From positions 1 to 21,929 of the IMG/VR virus record IMGVR_UViG_3300030061_004132: 21,929 bases of DNA. One strand, written 5' to 3'. The stretch is from a virus. The notes under the pieces are model-generated. The model was not told the DNA's origin. It saw only the letters and a list, made by a program, of their open reading frames with translations, and ran no database searches. Position 1 is the first letter of the stretch, and each line of letters opens with the position of its first letter. Below, in pieces: positions 14,598-21,782 of the stretch. The translations under genes and the position numbers were made by a program.

Positions 14598-15504
14598 TAT
14601 CTTGGCCTCCCTGTATAGACGCCATTATCGCGCCAATAACATTGTCATCCAATTGTGTATGATTAACAGCTAAATGATAATTTTCTTCCACATATGGAAG
14701 CATTTGTTTATATTTTTCAAAAGACAGGCTTTTTAAAATATCATAAAGCTCTGTGGGCGAATTGAATCTAAGGACACCCTTCTCATTAAAGTAATCACCT
14801 AAATTTTCACATCCCCAAAATATAGGGACTGTACCACATCTAAAAGCATCAATAAGGGTTTCAGTAAAGTAATTATTATTTTTTGCATTCATTACGGTTA
14901 TACTAAAGCAGTAATCTTTTAAACACAAATATTTATCTTTTTTATCGAACTCTTTAAATGCACTTCCCCAAAAATCCACCTCAACCTTATCTTTAATTAA
15001 ATTTGTTATTATGTGCCTAAGCTGGTGGCCTGGGGCCCAGTTTTTATTTGAAGCTATGTGGGACAGTAATTTGTTTTTCTGATATAGTTTGGCCTTCTCA
15101 TCGGATATCCATGTGCTACCAGTTGATATTTTTACATACTTTGGCCCTCTAGCTAGCAGCCCTTCATCATGAGTTACAATAAGATCAAAATCATCCTCAA
15201 GTGATAAAATAAATTTGTACGCAAACGGGTGTATTTGTTTGCATTCATGCAGAAAAGCAACTTTGTAATCACTCTCCACTTGTTTTACTAGTGGGGACAT
15301 AATGTCTTTATCAGTAAAAACAGTTATTCTTTGCTTCTCATCTGGGAGAACTGCTGGGGATATGGCGCAGTCCTGCGCCCCTCCGTAGTATTTCCAATTT
15401 ACACTTGTAGGTGCAATAGCAGCACCAGTGAGACTCCAGTTATCTCCTATTTTATTTAACGGCGTCATTAGACTGTCATAAAGAGCAACTTCAACCTTCT
15501 CCAT
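14590..15504 (-). CDS. GT10-like (alpha-1,3-fucosyltransferase-type) glycosyltransferase
   Basis: The protein is 304 residues. The C-terminal nucleotide-sugar domain shows VDFWGSAF (176-183) and the GT10 core at 199-240, CFSITVMNAKNNNYFTETL then IDAFRCGTVPIFWG, corresponding to the FxxxxENS...YxTEKxxDAxxxGxVPIxxG signature. KLLSHIASNKNW (145-156) and GHQLRHIITNL fit the conserved linker 'K-x-x-x-x-S-x-x-x-S'. In this copy the usual Glu-Asn-Ser is replaced by Met-Asn-Ala, so donor binding may differ. GT10 enzymes use GDP-fucose or similar donors. It is the only recognisable glycosyltransferase in the window, so it is the candidate to attach a sugar made by its neighbours. No membrane anchor is present. 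Confidence 0.72.
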   Translation of the reverse strand: MEKVEVALYDSLMTPLNKIGDNWSLTGAAIAPTSVNWKYYGGAQDCAISPAVLPDEKQRITVFTDKDIMSPLVKQVESDYKVAFLHECKQIHPFAYKFILSLEDDFDLIVTHDEGLLARGPKYVKISTGSTWISDEKAKLYQKNKLLSHIASNKNWAPGHQLRHIITNLIKDKVEVDFWGSAFKEFDKKDKYLCLKDYCFSITVMNAKNNNYFTETLIDAFRCGTVPIFWGCENLGDYFNEKGVLRFNSPTELYDILKSLSFEKYKQMLPYVEENYHLAVNHTQLDDNVIGAIMASIQGGQDNA

Positions 15505-15796
15505 TAAAGAAATCCTCCGTATTTATCGCCTTATCACAAATAAATAAATCATAATGTGGTTTACCAACCTTTACCTCTGTATGTTTAACTCCCCACTCCA
15601 CCAATTGGCTCTTGGTTAGCGGTAGATAATCTACCATTGATACAGAACCTCTAGCAGTCCAGTAAGTAACTGTGTGGCCTTGATCATACAATTTATTCAT
15701 TTTTTCGATGTTTTCTTTTATCGGAATTGCATCAGCGTAATTTCTTTGCCCTTCATATTTGCAAATGGTTTCATCTATGTCAACATAATATATCAT
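15491..15796 (-). CDS. Small HAD-superfamily phosphatase of polysaccharide clusters
   Basis: This 101-residue protein has the HAD nucleophile motif YYVDIDETI with Asp6 and Asp8 (DxDxT), motif II as TARG (47-50), the Lys79-Pro80 pair as motif III, and YDLFICDKAIN (82-92) supplying the Mg-binding acidic residue. This minimal capless form is often annotated as a capsular-biosynthesis or hydrolase protein in surface-sugar clusters. It could dephosphorylate a sugar-phosphate intermediate, for example a nonulosonate-9-phosphate made by the NeuB-like enzyme; that is inference. It shares one base with the cupin gene (TAATG) and overlaps the glycosyltransferase by 14. Confidence 0.8.
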   Translation of the reverse strand: MIYYVDIDETICKYEGQRNYADAIPIKENIEKMNKLYDQGHTVTYWTARGSVSMVDYLPLTKSQLVEWGVKHTEVKVGKPHYDLFICDKAINTEDFFNGEG

Positions 15797-16161
15797 TAGT
15801 CCCCCTTTAGGATTCTGTAGCTGTCGCTGTCAAAGTGCTGGGTAGAGAATTCGAATAGCTCCGTGTCCTCTAGGGCCTCCATTTGATGACGCAGGCCTCT
15901 AAAAACGTGGAAGTTGTCGCCCTTGGTCAAAACTCTCTCTGCGGCCCTGCTTAAATCGTCTCCAGTCGAGTATCTCACTAACATTTTACCCGACTGAATA
16001 TAGAATACTTCATCTTTTAATTTGTGATAGTGCCAAGAACACTTCTTACCTTTTACGAAATAAAGAAGTTTACCACAATACTCATCACAATTAACAATCC
16101 ACTTCTCAAAACCCCAGCCTTTTGGCACAAAATTCATGGGTAGCTGAATATCACTTACCAT
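15796..16161 (-). CDS. Single-domain cupin (sugar isomerase/epimerase-like)
   Basis: The protein is 121 residues. It begins with GWGFEKWIVN, then YCGKLLYFVKGKKCSWHYH and DEVFYIQSG. Metal ligands are probably His44, His46, Glu51 and His92, the standard cupin set, as in mannose-6-phosphate isomerase type II C-terminal domains and stand-alone lipopolysaccharide-cluster cupins. The GWG-x-E-x-W opening is typical of this stand-alone group. It may isomerise or bind a sugar phosphate. It lies between an SDR and a HAD phosphatase, overlapping them by 7 and 1 bases, and has a strong GGGGG ribosome site. Confidence 0.78.
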   Translation of the reverse strand: MVSDIQLPMNFVPKGWGFEKWIVNCDEYCGKLLYFVKGKKCSWHYHKLKDEVFYIQSGKMLVRYSTGDDLSRAAERVLTKGDNFHVFRGLRHQMEALEDTELFEFSTQHFDSDSYRILKGD

Positions 16162-16973
16162 ATTGTTTTACCCCCATCAATTATAAGATTGGTGCCAGTC
16201 ATATAACTACTCGCGTCAGAGCACAAGAAAGCAATCGCCCCCTTATATTCATCAATATCTGCCATCCTTCCCATGGGAATAATATTGGATAATTTTTCAA
16301 CAAAGTCTTCAGGGTGGTTGTTGTATACTCCCGTAGGACTAAGACAATTAACTCTAATCCCCCTTTTTGCAAAATAAACAGCCAGATATTTAGTCATACC
16401 AATAATTGCCCACTTTGCGGCTGAGTATGTGACGGGTTTGACATTTTGCGCCTCCTCGGCAACACCATCTTTTCTATAGATCCTCTGATCCGGGGCGATA
16501 ACACCGAGATCGGAAGAAATATTTAAAATTACGCCGCCGCCTGTAGCCAGCATTTTATTAGCCACCGCTTGAGAACAGAAAAAAGTTCCATTTATGGCGG
16601 CGTCAATACCCTCAAACCAATATTCTTTTGTCATTGTTTCAAATCTGCTAGTAGGTGACAGGCCATCCTCTTTCTTCACCTTGGGGTCTTTTGCCGCATT
16701 ATTAATTAATATGTCAATCTTGTCATAACAATCCAAAACTTTTTGGATTGATTCAGGATCAGTAACATTCATGTGATGCCAAGTAGCAGAACCATCCCCA
16801 TACTTTGAGTTTAGGTTATTCGCTTTTTCCAAAGCTCTATCAACATGGTGATCTGTTATAATAACATTACCGCCAAATTCAATTATTGCCTCGGCATGCT
16901 TTGGGCCTAAAAGCCCGCCTGCGCCGGTTATGAGAGCTGTTTTGCCCTCTAGATTAAAAATATCACGCCCCAT
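16155..16973 (-). CDS. PtmA-like short-chain dehydrogenase
   Basis: This 272-residue classical SDR starts at ATG 16973 (an 11-base overlap with the isomerase gene, AGGAG six to eight bases ahead). The start at 17093 would fall inside the upstream gene. TGAGGLLG (16-23) binds NAD(P). The NNAA motif is at 91-94, catalytic Ser near 153-154, and Y183-x3-K187. The NNAAKDPKV segment and the C-terminal TGTNLIIDGG resemble PtmA-type proteins of Campylobacter flagellin-glycan loci, which occur near CMP-legionaminate genes. It could reduce or oxidise a sugar precursor. The exact substrate is unknown. Confidence 0.82.
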   Translation of the reverse strand: MGRDIFNLEGKTALITGAGGLLGPKHAEAIIEFGGNVIITDHHVDRALEKANNLNSKYGDGSATWHHMNVTDPESIQKVLDCYDKIDILINNAAKDPKVKKEDGLSPTSRFETMTKEYWFEGIDAAINGTFFCSQAVANKMLATGGGVILNISSDLGVIAPDQRIYRKDGVAEEAQNVKPVTYSAAKWAIIGMTKYLAVYFAKRGIRVNCLSPTGVYNNHPEDFVEKLSNIIPMGRMADIDEYKGAIAFLCSDASSYMTGTNLIIDGGKTIW

Positions 16974-17739
16974 TATACATCTCCTGTAAAATGTCTCTAT
17001 GTCTAAGAACAGTGGGGACCTCCTCTCCGGATGGACCCCTAGCTGTTTGTAGAGTATATAAGTTGTTATAACCAAGTTCTTTAAGTATGGCAAATATTAA
17101 CTTAAAATTTGTTTCCCCTTTTCCTGGGGGATATGACATGCTGCCGCCATGTCGGATTCTATCTTTAAGATGAACATTGTTAATCTTATCAAAAATAAGA
17201 TCAATATAATTCTCATGATTTACAAACATGCTTGTCATATTACCGGTATCGTAAGTTGCGTAAAACTTATCCGAGGCTTCAAGAACTTCCATAAGGGGTC
17301 GAGCAGCCATTTCTGCCTCAAAAGAAAATTTTAAACTAGGAAATCTGTTCGATATTGATAATATATTTTTTTTGAAATACATTCTTAATTCGTCATCCAC
17401 CAACGAACTTTGCTCTAATAATGGTATAGTAACAAAGTCGATGTCGTGTCTTACGGCAGCATCGCATATAGGAATAAGATTACTCTCCAAAAAAGGTAGA
17501 GTGAAAATTCTTTTATCAACAAGATTGTCAGCACATATTGAACTAATTGGTAAATCTTGCTTATTAAAATTTAAATTTAATATTGGATTTGTTGAAAAGG
17601 AGTTTTTTGTTACAATCCATTCAATATGATTAAAATTATGTTGCTGTAGTAAATCGAATTCCCTTCTCCATTGCATAGGGGTGTCTTGGAACCCTTCCAG
17701 CGGCGGCGAGAATCTGCCTTGAATAATTCCTAGATCCAT
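16963..17739 (-). CDS. TIM-barrel sugar isomerase/epimerase-like protein (AP endonuclease 2 family)
   Basis: This 258-residue protein starts at ATG 17739 behind AGGAG and abuts the VOC gene stop. It opens DLGIIQGRFSPP, then FNHIEWI, SSICADN, a SFEAEMA stretch, ATYDTGNMTS and NNVHLKDR, consistent with strands of a xylose-isomerase-like TIM barrel. Candidate metal ligands are the Glu in SFEAE, Asp in YDTGN, His in NVHLKD and a Glu near the C-terminus (GEE). The family includes hydroxypyruvate isomerases, sugar epimerases and myo-inositol pathway enzymes. The same family appears in surface-sugar clusters next to SDRs. The substrate is not deducible. Confidence 0.75.
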   Translation of the reverse strand: MDLGIIQGRFSPPLEGFQDTPMQWRREFDLLQQHNFNHIEWIVTKNSFSTNPILNLNFNKQDLPISSICADNLVDKRIFTLPFLESNLIPICDAAVRHDIDFVTIPLLEQSSLVDDELRMYFKKNILSISNRFPSLKFSFEAEMAARPLMEVLEASDKFYATYDTGNMTSMFVNHENYIDLIFDKINNVHLKDRIRHGGSMSYPPGKGETNFKLIFAILKELGYNNLYTLQTARGPSGEEVPTVLRHRDILQEMYNGA

Positions 17740-18174
17740 TTATAACTCCTCAACAATTTCTAAAAACACTCCGCCAAGTGCCTTGGGGGTTCGTGTAAAA
17801 AACACCTTTACCTTCCCTCCGGGAGGTTCTAGGGGCAAATTTACATTAATACAACCACTATTTTGAAGCTGTGTGAACAACTCCTCGGCGTCTGAGACCG
17901 TGAACGCTGCGTGGGAGCAACCAAAATCTGTCAGTTTCCAGAAAGATTCTTCAAAAACTTGAGGCAAATCATAAAACTTTAGCAACTCCAGTAAACCGCC
18001 CTTAGAGTCGGCCAATTTAACTGTCCGTACCTTAGCTCCCGGTACACCGAGCATAGTACTAATATACGAGCCCTCCTCAAGCATATCCTTTGTTACAACC
18101 AAATTAAAATTTTTACTATAAAAATTTATGGATTGGTCGATATCATCTACAACTATACCAGTGTGTCTAATCAT
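17740..18174 (-). CDS. VOC/glyoxalase-superfamily protein
   Basis: The protein is 144 residues. It has the paired beta-alpha-beta-beta-beta module layout. HTGIVVDDIDQSINFYSKNF (4-23) starts the first module and HAAFTVSDAEELFTQLQNSG (about 88-107) the second, with candidate metal ligands His4, Glu in GLLELLKF, His88 and the terminal Glu in VFLEIVE. This is the usual H/E...H/E arrangement of metal-dependent VOC enzymes. Members include glyoxalase I, methylmalonyl-CoA epimerase and dioxygenases. A sugar or ketoacid epimerase role would fit the neighbours, but no assignment is possible. It overlaps the methyltransferase by 8 bases; its own ribosome site is weak, so coupled translation is likely. 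Confidence 0.78.
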   Translation of the reverse strand: MIRHTGIVVDDIDQSINFYSKNFNLVVTKDMLEEGSYISTMLGVPGAKVRTVKLADSKGGLLELLKFYDLPQVFEESFWKLTDFGCSHAAFTVSDAEELFTQLQNSGCINVNLPLEPPGGKVKVFFTRTPKALGGVFLEIVEEL

Positions 18175-18877
18175 TTTGTTTACTCACATATGCCAGCAAC
18201 ATAACTTCGTTCGAAAATCTAATAAATTTATTAATTGAGTTAGGTAACCAAGATCTCTTAAAAGGTCTAAACGGAATAGGAAAAATAGATATAATCTTTG
18301 GTATAATTTTTAGTATAGAATTCCTCCAGACAAAAGGCAATTGATAAAAATATTCTACTTTTACATCTTGAAATCCTGACATTTTCAGGGCCTCTTCTAA
18401 CGAGTGTCTGGTGAAGGGTGTGACGTGCGTGTGGTCTATGTAAAACGGCCCCCAATAGCTATGCTCCCAACTTGGTGTCATTATTACAGCTTTACCTCCG
18501 GGCAATAAAACTCTGTGTGCCTCACTCATAAGATTCAAGGGGTTGTTCATATGTTCTATGACAGATTTACTAAAAACAAAATTTATTGACCCATCCTTAA
18601 AAGGTAGTTTATCAATTTCCAAATCAGCCTTGTGTATTTCATAATCACTATCAGCAGGGCTAATATCTACGCCCATGGCTTCAAATCCTAAATTAGAAAA
18701 AACGTTTAAAAATTCACCATCGCCACAGCCAATATCTAAAATTTCTAAACCTAAACCCTTGGGTCCAAAAAAGTTTTTAGTTAAAAACACACCAAGTTTG
18801 CTTGGATAATCAGAGTCTCTTTTTCCGTAAGTGAACTCAAGGTATTTCTTATCTTTTAGAATATCTTTAGATGCCAT
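18167..18877 (-). CDS. Class I SAM-dependent methyltransferase
   Basis: This is 236 residues from ATG 18877; the longer open frame (18958) extends into the aminotransferase and is not needed. SAM motif I is ILDIGCGDGEF (46-56), motif II acidic residue Asp71 in GVDIS, motif III KADLEIDKLPFKDGSINFV (83-101), and post-motif VIEHMNNP. The middle LLPGGKAVIMTPSWEHSYWGP is typical of the UbiE/COQ5-like type 11 family. The C-terminal region (about 170-215) contains several hydrophobic stretches with Ile-Pro repeats, which may contact the membrane. It probably methylates a sugar or lipid-linked intermediate. It overlaps the aminotransferase by 11 bases and the VOC gene by 8. Confidence 0.83.
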   Translation of the reverse strand: MASKDILKDKKYLEFTYGKRDSDYPSKLGVFLTKNFFGPKGLGLEILDIGCGDGEFLNVFSNLGFEAMGVDISPADSDYEIHKADLEIDKLPFKDGSINFVFSKSVIEHMNNPLNLMSEAHRVLLPGGKAVIMTPSWEHSYWGPFYIDHTHVTPFTRHSLEEALKMSGFQDVKVEYFYQLPFVWRNSILKIIPKIISIFPIPFRPFKRSWLPNSINKFIRFSNEVMLLAYVSKQND

Positions 18878-20126
18878 CGTTCTCTTGCTCCAGACATGTT
18901 TTAACAACAAGTGCAGATTCAACAATCGCATCCTTTGAAATTGTAAGCGGGGGCCCAAATTTGATTGAGTTTCTACCAGTATACACAGGTAGAACGCCGT
19001 TTTGAATACATCTCTTGGCTACATTTGTTGCTGTCTCTGTGTCATGAAAAATAACGCCCGCAACCATCCCACGACAATTTACATCAGCAACAAGTGGTGA
19101 CTCTAGTAGTTCTTCAAAATAACTTTCAAATACAGGTATTTTGTCTTGTAAATCTTTTTGAAATTTGTCGCTTGTTAAAAAATTAATATTTGCCAATGAA
19201 GCGGCAGAACACAATGCATTTCCAGCATGTGTTCCCCCAACAACTGCTTTTTTATCAACATCTATAATCTCTTTGGTTCCCAGTAAGGCAGACATGGGTA
19301 ATGAGGAAGATATCCCCTTGGCCAAACATATAAGGTCTGGCTTTATGTCGCTTGTGTAGGACATGTATCCGTATAGAGTACCCATCCTATAAAAACCAGC
19401 CTGTATTTCATCAAAACAAATCAATATACCGTGTTCTTTGGCAAAATCATAAAGGTCACGAATATATTGGTCCGGGTACATTAAAGCTCCCCAACCTTGG
19501 TATGTTTCAAGAAAAAAAGCAGCTATATCTTTAGGGTCTGGCAGAGCCGTGGGGTCGAAAACACAGTTTTTAGTCGGAAAGTCTATAAATTTGATACTTT
19601 CATCCTTAAAACCACACCACTCAGTTGTGGTTTCATCACCACAAAGTAAATCAGACCCAAGTGTCCTGCCATGATAGCTACCCCTGAATGATATTGTATA
19701 TTTTCTATCATTCTTCGCGGCCCAAAATTTAATTAATTTTATTGCTATGTCTGTTACTTCTGAACCAGAGTTTAACAAAACTGCCTTTTCAAAGTGATCA
19801 GGCGATATTTCCAACAATCTATCAATAAAATCTGCCTTAGCTTGGTTGTTATAAAGGAAGGAAAACCACATATCCTTGTTAAGTTGTTGTTGAATAGCAC
19901 TTTTGATCTCTGGGTTTGCATGTCCAGCGTTAGCCACAAATATCCCCGCTGTCATATCGATGTATTTATTACCGTAAGTGTCCCAGACACTAAAATCTTT
20001 AGCTCTTTCCCAATCTATAAGCTGCTGGCTCAGCGCTACTGACTCCCGGTCGCTTTTCTTTTTTGATAGCGTAGTTGGCGCAAACATCACCTTGCTAAGT
20101 ATGTCTCTATTATTTGTCTTTATCAT
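18867..20126 (-). CDS. Class III PLP aminotransferase (glutamate-1-semialdehyde aminomutase-like)
   Basis: This 419-residue protein starts at ATG 20126, sharing one base with the NeuA-like stop (TGATG) behind GAGGGGG. VLLNSGSEVTDIAIK (about 116-130) binds phosphate, ICFDEIQAGFYRMG holds the pyridine-nitrogen Asp, LICLAKGISSSLPMSALLG carries the Schiff-base Lys, and GGTHAGNALCSAA the phosphate-binding Thr from the other subunit. It therefore keeps the catalytic lysine, unlike the two PLP dehydrases in this window. GSA-type aminotransferases occur in many surface-sugar clusters and may aminate a keto-acid or sugar. It follows the NeuB/NeuA pair directly, suggesting amination of a nonulosonate-like intermediate. 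Confidence 0.85.
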   Translation of the reverse strand: MIKTNNRDILSKVMFAPTTLSKKKSDRESVALSQQLIDWERAKDFSVWDTYGNKYIDMTAGIFVANAGHANPEIKSAIQQQLNKDMWFSFLYNNQAKADFIDRLLEISPDHFEKAVLLNSGSEVTDIAIKLIKFWAAKNDRKYTISFRGSYHGRTLGSDLLCGDETTTEWCGFKDESIKFIDFPTKNCVFDPTALPDPKDIAAFFLETYQGWGALMYPDQYIRDLYDFAKEHGILICFDEIQAGFYRMGTLYGYMSYTSDIKPDLICLAKGISSSLPMSALLGTKEIIDVDKKAVVGGTHAGNALCSAASLANINFLTSDKFQKDLQDKIPVFESYFEELLESPLVADVNCRGMVAGVIFHDTETATNVAKRCIQNGVLPVYTGRNSIKFGPPLTISKDAIVESALVVKTCLEQENDGI

Positions 20127-20911
20127 CAAGTAATCCCCCTCGACATCCAGTCTGACATGTCGCTAGTTTTTAGTAAATACCTCAGAACATCAGGTGGAGA
20201 CCCGCTTCTCATCATTGCTTGTATTGTATCTAATTGGTAACCGGTGTCTATTTCCAATGTATAATCAGTTACTAAAGGAAATACTTTACTACCAAATGCC
20301 TGTCCGTGAGCGGACAAAGTTTCTGGTTTTACTAAATCGATGTAGCCATTCGGCTGATATGCTTTTGGGAAGACTTGTCGAGGAAGATTTGTGTAATTTT
20401 TATTCCCGTTAAAATCCTCAAAAAATCCCTTAAAGTATTTTTGTCCTAATTTTAAACACTTGTACGGGGACTCTGGAAGCTCGTGTGCAGACCTAGCTGC
20501 CGTAGACTCGGCGTACTCAGCGCTGTTTTGATATAAATCTATGTAATCATCTATTTTTTTTGGATCTCTAATCGGTGTGGTGGGCCTAATAAAGGCTATA
20601 CACTCTTCCTCCCCTCCCCCTTCATAGTAGCCCTGCTTTGTCAAAAAATGATTAATAACATCAAAATCGGTGGATGTGTCGGTTGCATATCTTGCGGGTC
20701 TCATAAATGGAACTTCAGCACCATATTTTATTGCTTCCCTTGCTATTTCATCACTATCCGTAGATACAACTATCCTATCTATTCTTTTTGACATTTTACA
20801 GGCAGCTATGGAATACGCTATTAGCGGAAACCCTACCACCTTTGCGATATTCTTTCTAGGGACGCCCTTGCTGCCGCCCCGTGCAGGAATAAGGGCTGTT
20901 ATTCCGGCCAC
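20126..20911 (-). CDS. neuA: CMP-nonulosonate synthetase-like cytidylyltransferase (GTG start)
   Basis: This 261-residue protein starts at GTG 20911, with TTAGGA (20919-20924) 7 bases ahead. IPARGGSKGVPRKNI (8-22) is the CTP-binding signature of CMP-sialate synthetases, and VSTDSDEIAREA the second conserved segment. FIRPTTPIRDPKKID corresponds to the 'LQPTSPLR' loop with Phe-Ile-Arg in place of Leu-Gln, and DTGYQLD lies near the C-terminus. It would charge the NeuB-type product with CMP. The length is close to the standalone enzyme without the hydrolase domain. It overlaps the NeuB-like gene by 13 bases. The actual sugar could be sialic, legionaminic, pseudaminic, or another 2-keto acid. Confidence 0.85.
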   Translation of the reverse strand: MAGITALIPARGGSKGVPRKNIAKVVGFPLIAYSIAACKMSKRIDRIVVSTDSDEIAREAIKYGAEVPFMRPARYATDTSTDFDVINHFLTKQGYYEGGGEEECIAFIRPTTPIRDPKKIDDYIDLYQNSAEYAESTAARSAHELPESPYKCLKLGQKYFKGFFEDFNGNKNYTNLPRQVFPKAYQPNGYIDLVKPETLSAHGQAFGSKVFPLVTDYTLEIDTGYQLDTIQAMMRSGSPPDVLRYLLKTSDMSDWMSRGIT

Positions 20912-21738
20912 TGATGATTCCTAAGTTTATCTCTGACCGGAACTTCCGACTCTTGCACAGTCTTTGTGGGGCTGCCAAGGGACAGTTCTACTGTCCTAAT
21001 ATCTTTAACCAGTCTCGTTAGATCATCTAATTCAATAGACGCAGGCTGGTCCGAGCCATACATGGTTTTATCAAGTGTAATGTGCCTCTCGATACAGGTA
21101 GCGCCCATGGCGGCTGCCGAGACGGATACAATACGGCCAGTCTCATGGCCACTATAACCAGCGGCACACTTAAATACATCCCTAAGCGTCCACATAGCCC
21201 TTAAGTTAGCGGCCTCATTCTTCATAGGATAAGTGCTATTACAATGCATTAATGTAAATGGACAATCGTGATGATTAAATGTGTTTACAACACGCTCAAT
21301 TTCTTCCATAGTGCTCATGCCTGTGGAAATAAATGTGTGCCTGCCTTCCCTAGCAATTTCCTCAACCAGTTCCTTATATGTTAGAAGCGCCGAAGCGATC
21401 TTGTTGTGTTTCAGATTGTACTGCTTTAAAAAGTCTTGACTTTTTAAATCCCAAGCAGAGGCAAACCAATCGATTCCCACCGCTTTACAATACCGATCAA
21501 TTTCATCATATTCTTGCTTTCCAAATTCGAGCCCAAGTTTTTGCTCTCTATTGGTTGTCCCCCAGGGGCTTTCTCTCGGTCTGTCCAAATCAGCTTTCGT
21601 ATAGACTTTTTCTACACACCTCTTTTGAAATTTAACAGCGTCACAGCCTGCTCTGACCGCACCATCAATCATCTTCTTAGCGATGTCTAAATCGCCATTA
21701 TGGTTAATACCAATTTCTGCTATAATATAAACACTCAT
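20899..21738 (-). CDS. neuB: NeuB-type nonulosonate synthase catalytic domain (no SAF domain)
   Basis: This 279-residue protein condenses phosphoenolpyruvate with an aldehyde sugar, by family inference. AEIGINHNGD (7-16) is the NeuB signature, followed by AVKFQKR, STGMSTMEEI, LMHCNSTYPM, GYSGHETG and IERHITLDKTMYGSDQPASIE, the metal- and PEP-binding parts of the TIM barrel. Bacterial NeuB is usually 335-350 residues and ends in an antifreeze-like SAF domain that closes the partner's active site. Here the protein stops just after the barrel (…VPVRDKLRNHQWPE). No frameshift-rescued SAF domain appears in the next gene. It starts behind AGGAGT with its own sigma70-like promoter. It is the first gene of the island. 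Confidence 0.85.
   Translation of the reverse strand: MSVYIIAEIGINHNGDLDIAKKMIDGAVRAGCDAVKFQKRCVEKVYTKADLDRPRESPWGTTNREQKLGLEFGKQEYDEIDRYCKAVGIDWFASAWDLKSQDFLKQYNLKHNKIASALLTYKELVEEIAREGRHTFISTGMSTMEEIERVVNTFNHHDCPFTLMHCNSTYPMKNEAANLRAMWTLRDVFKCAAGYSGHETGRIVSVSAAAMGATCIERHITLDKTMYGSDQPASIELDDLTRLVKDIRTVELSLGSPTKTVQESEVPVRDKLRNHQWPE
20919..20924 (-). promoter_or_regulatory. Ribosome binding site TTAGGA for the GTG-started NeuA-like gene
   Basis: TTAGGA sits inside the end of the NeuB-like gene, 7 bases before GTG 20911, and supports the GTG start. Confidence 0.55.
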
Positions 21739-21753
21739 AATAACTCCTAATGT

Positions 21754-21782
21754 ATACTAACTCTTAACAACAATAATGTCAA
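21754..21782 (-). promoter_or_regulatory. Sigma70-type promoter driving the glycan island
   Basis: On the minus strand, TTGACA (21777-21782) is a perfect -35 box. A 17-base spacer separates it from TAGTAT (21754-21759), a fair -10 (4 of 6). The -35 begins within the last codons of the upstream partial gene, whose TGA is part of it. About 15 bases lie between the -10 and the neuB-like start, so the 5' leader would be very short, with AGGAGT as ribosome site inside it. This fits early or middle transcription by host RNA polymerase. It is the only clear promoter I see in the window. Confidence 0.6.

Noticed and set aside
17811-17835. CCTCCGGGAGG inverted repeat as a terminator
   Set aside because: It falls within the VOC coding sequence and is not followed by a T-run on the transcribed strand.
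18267-18455. Second minus-strand frame inside the methyltransferase
   Set aside because: It is a shadow in another frame of a gene with clear SAM motifs, with no family features of its own.
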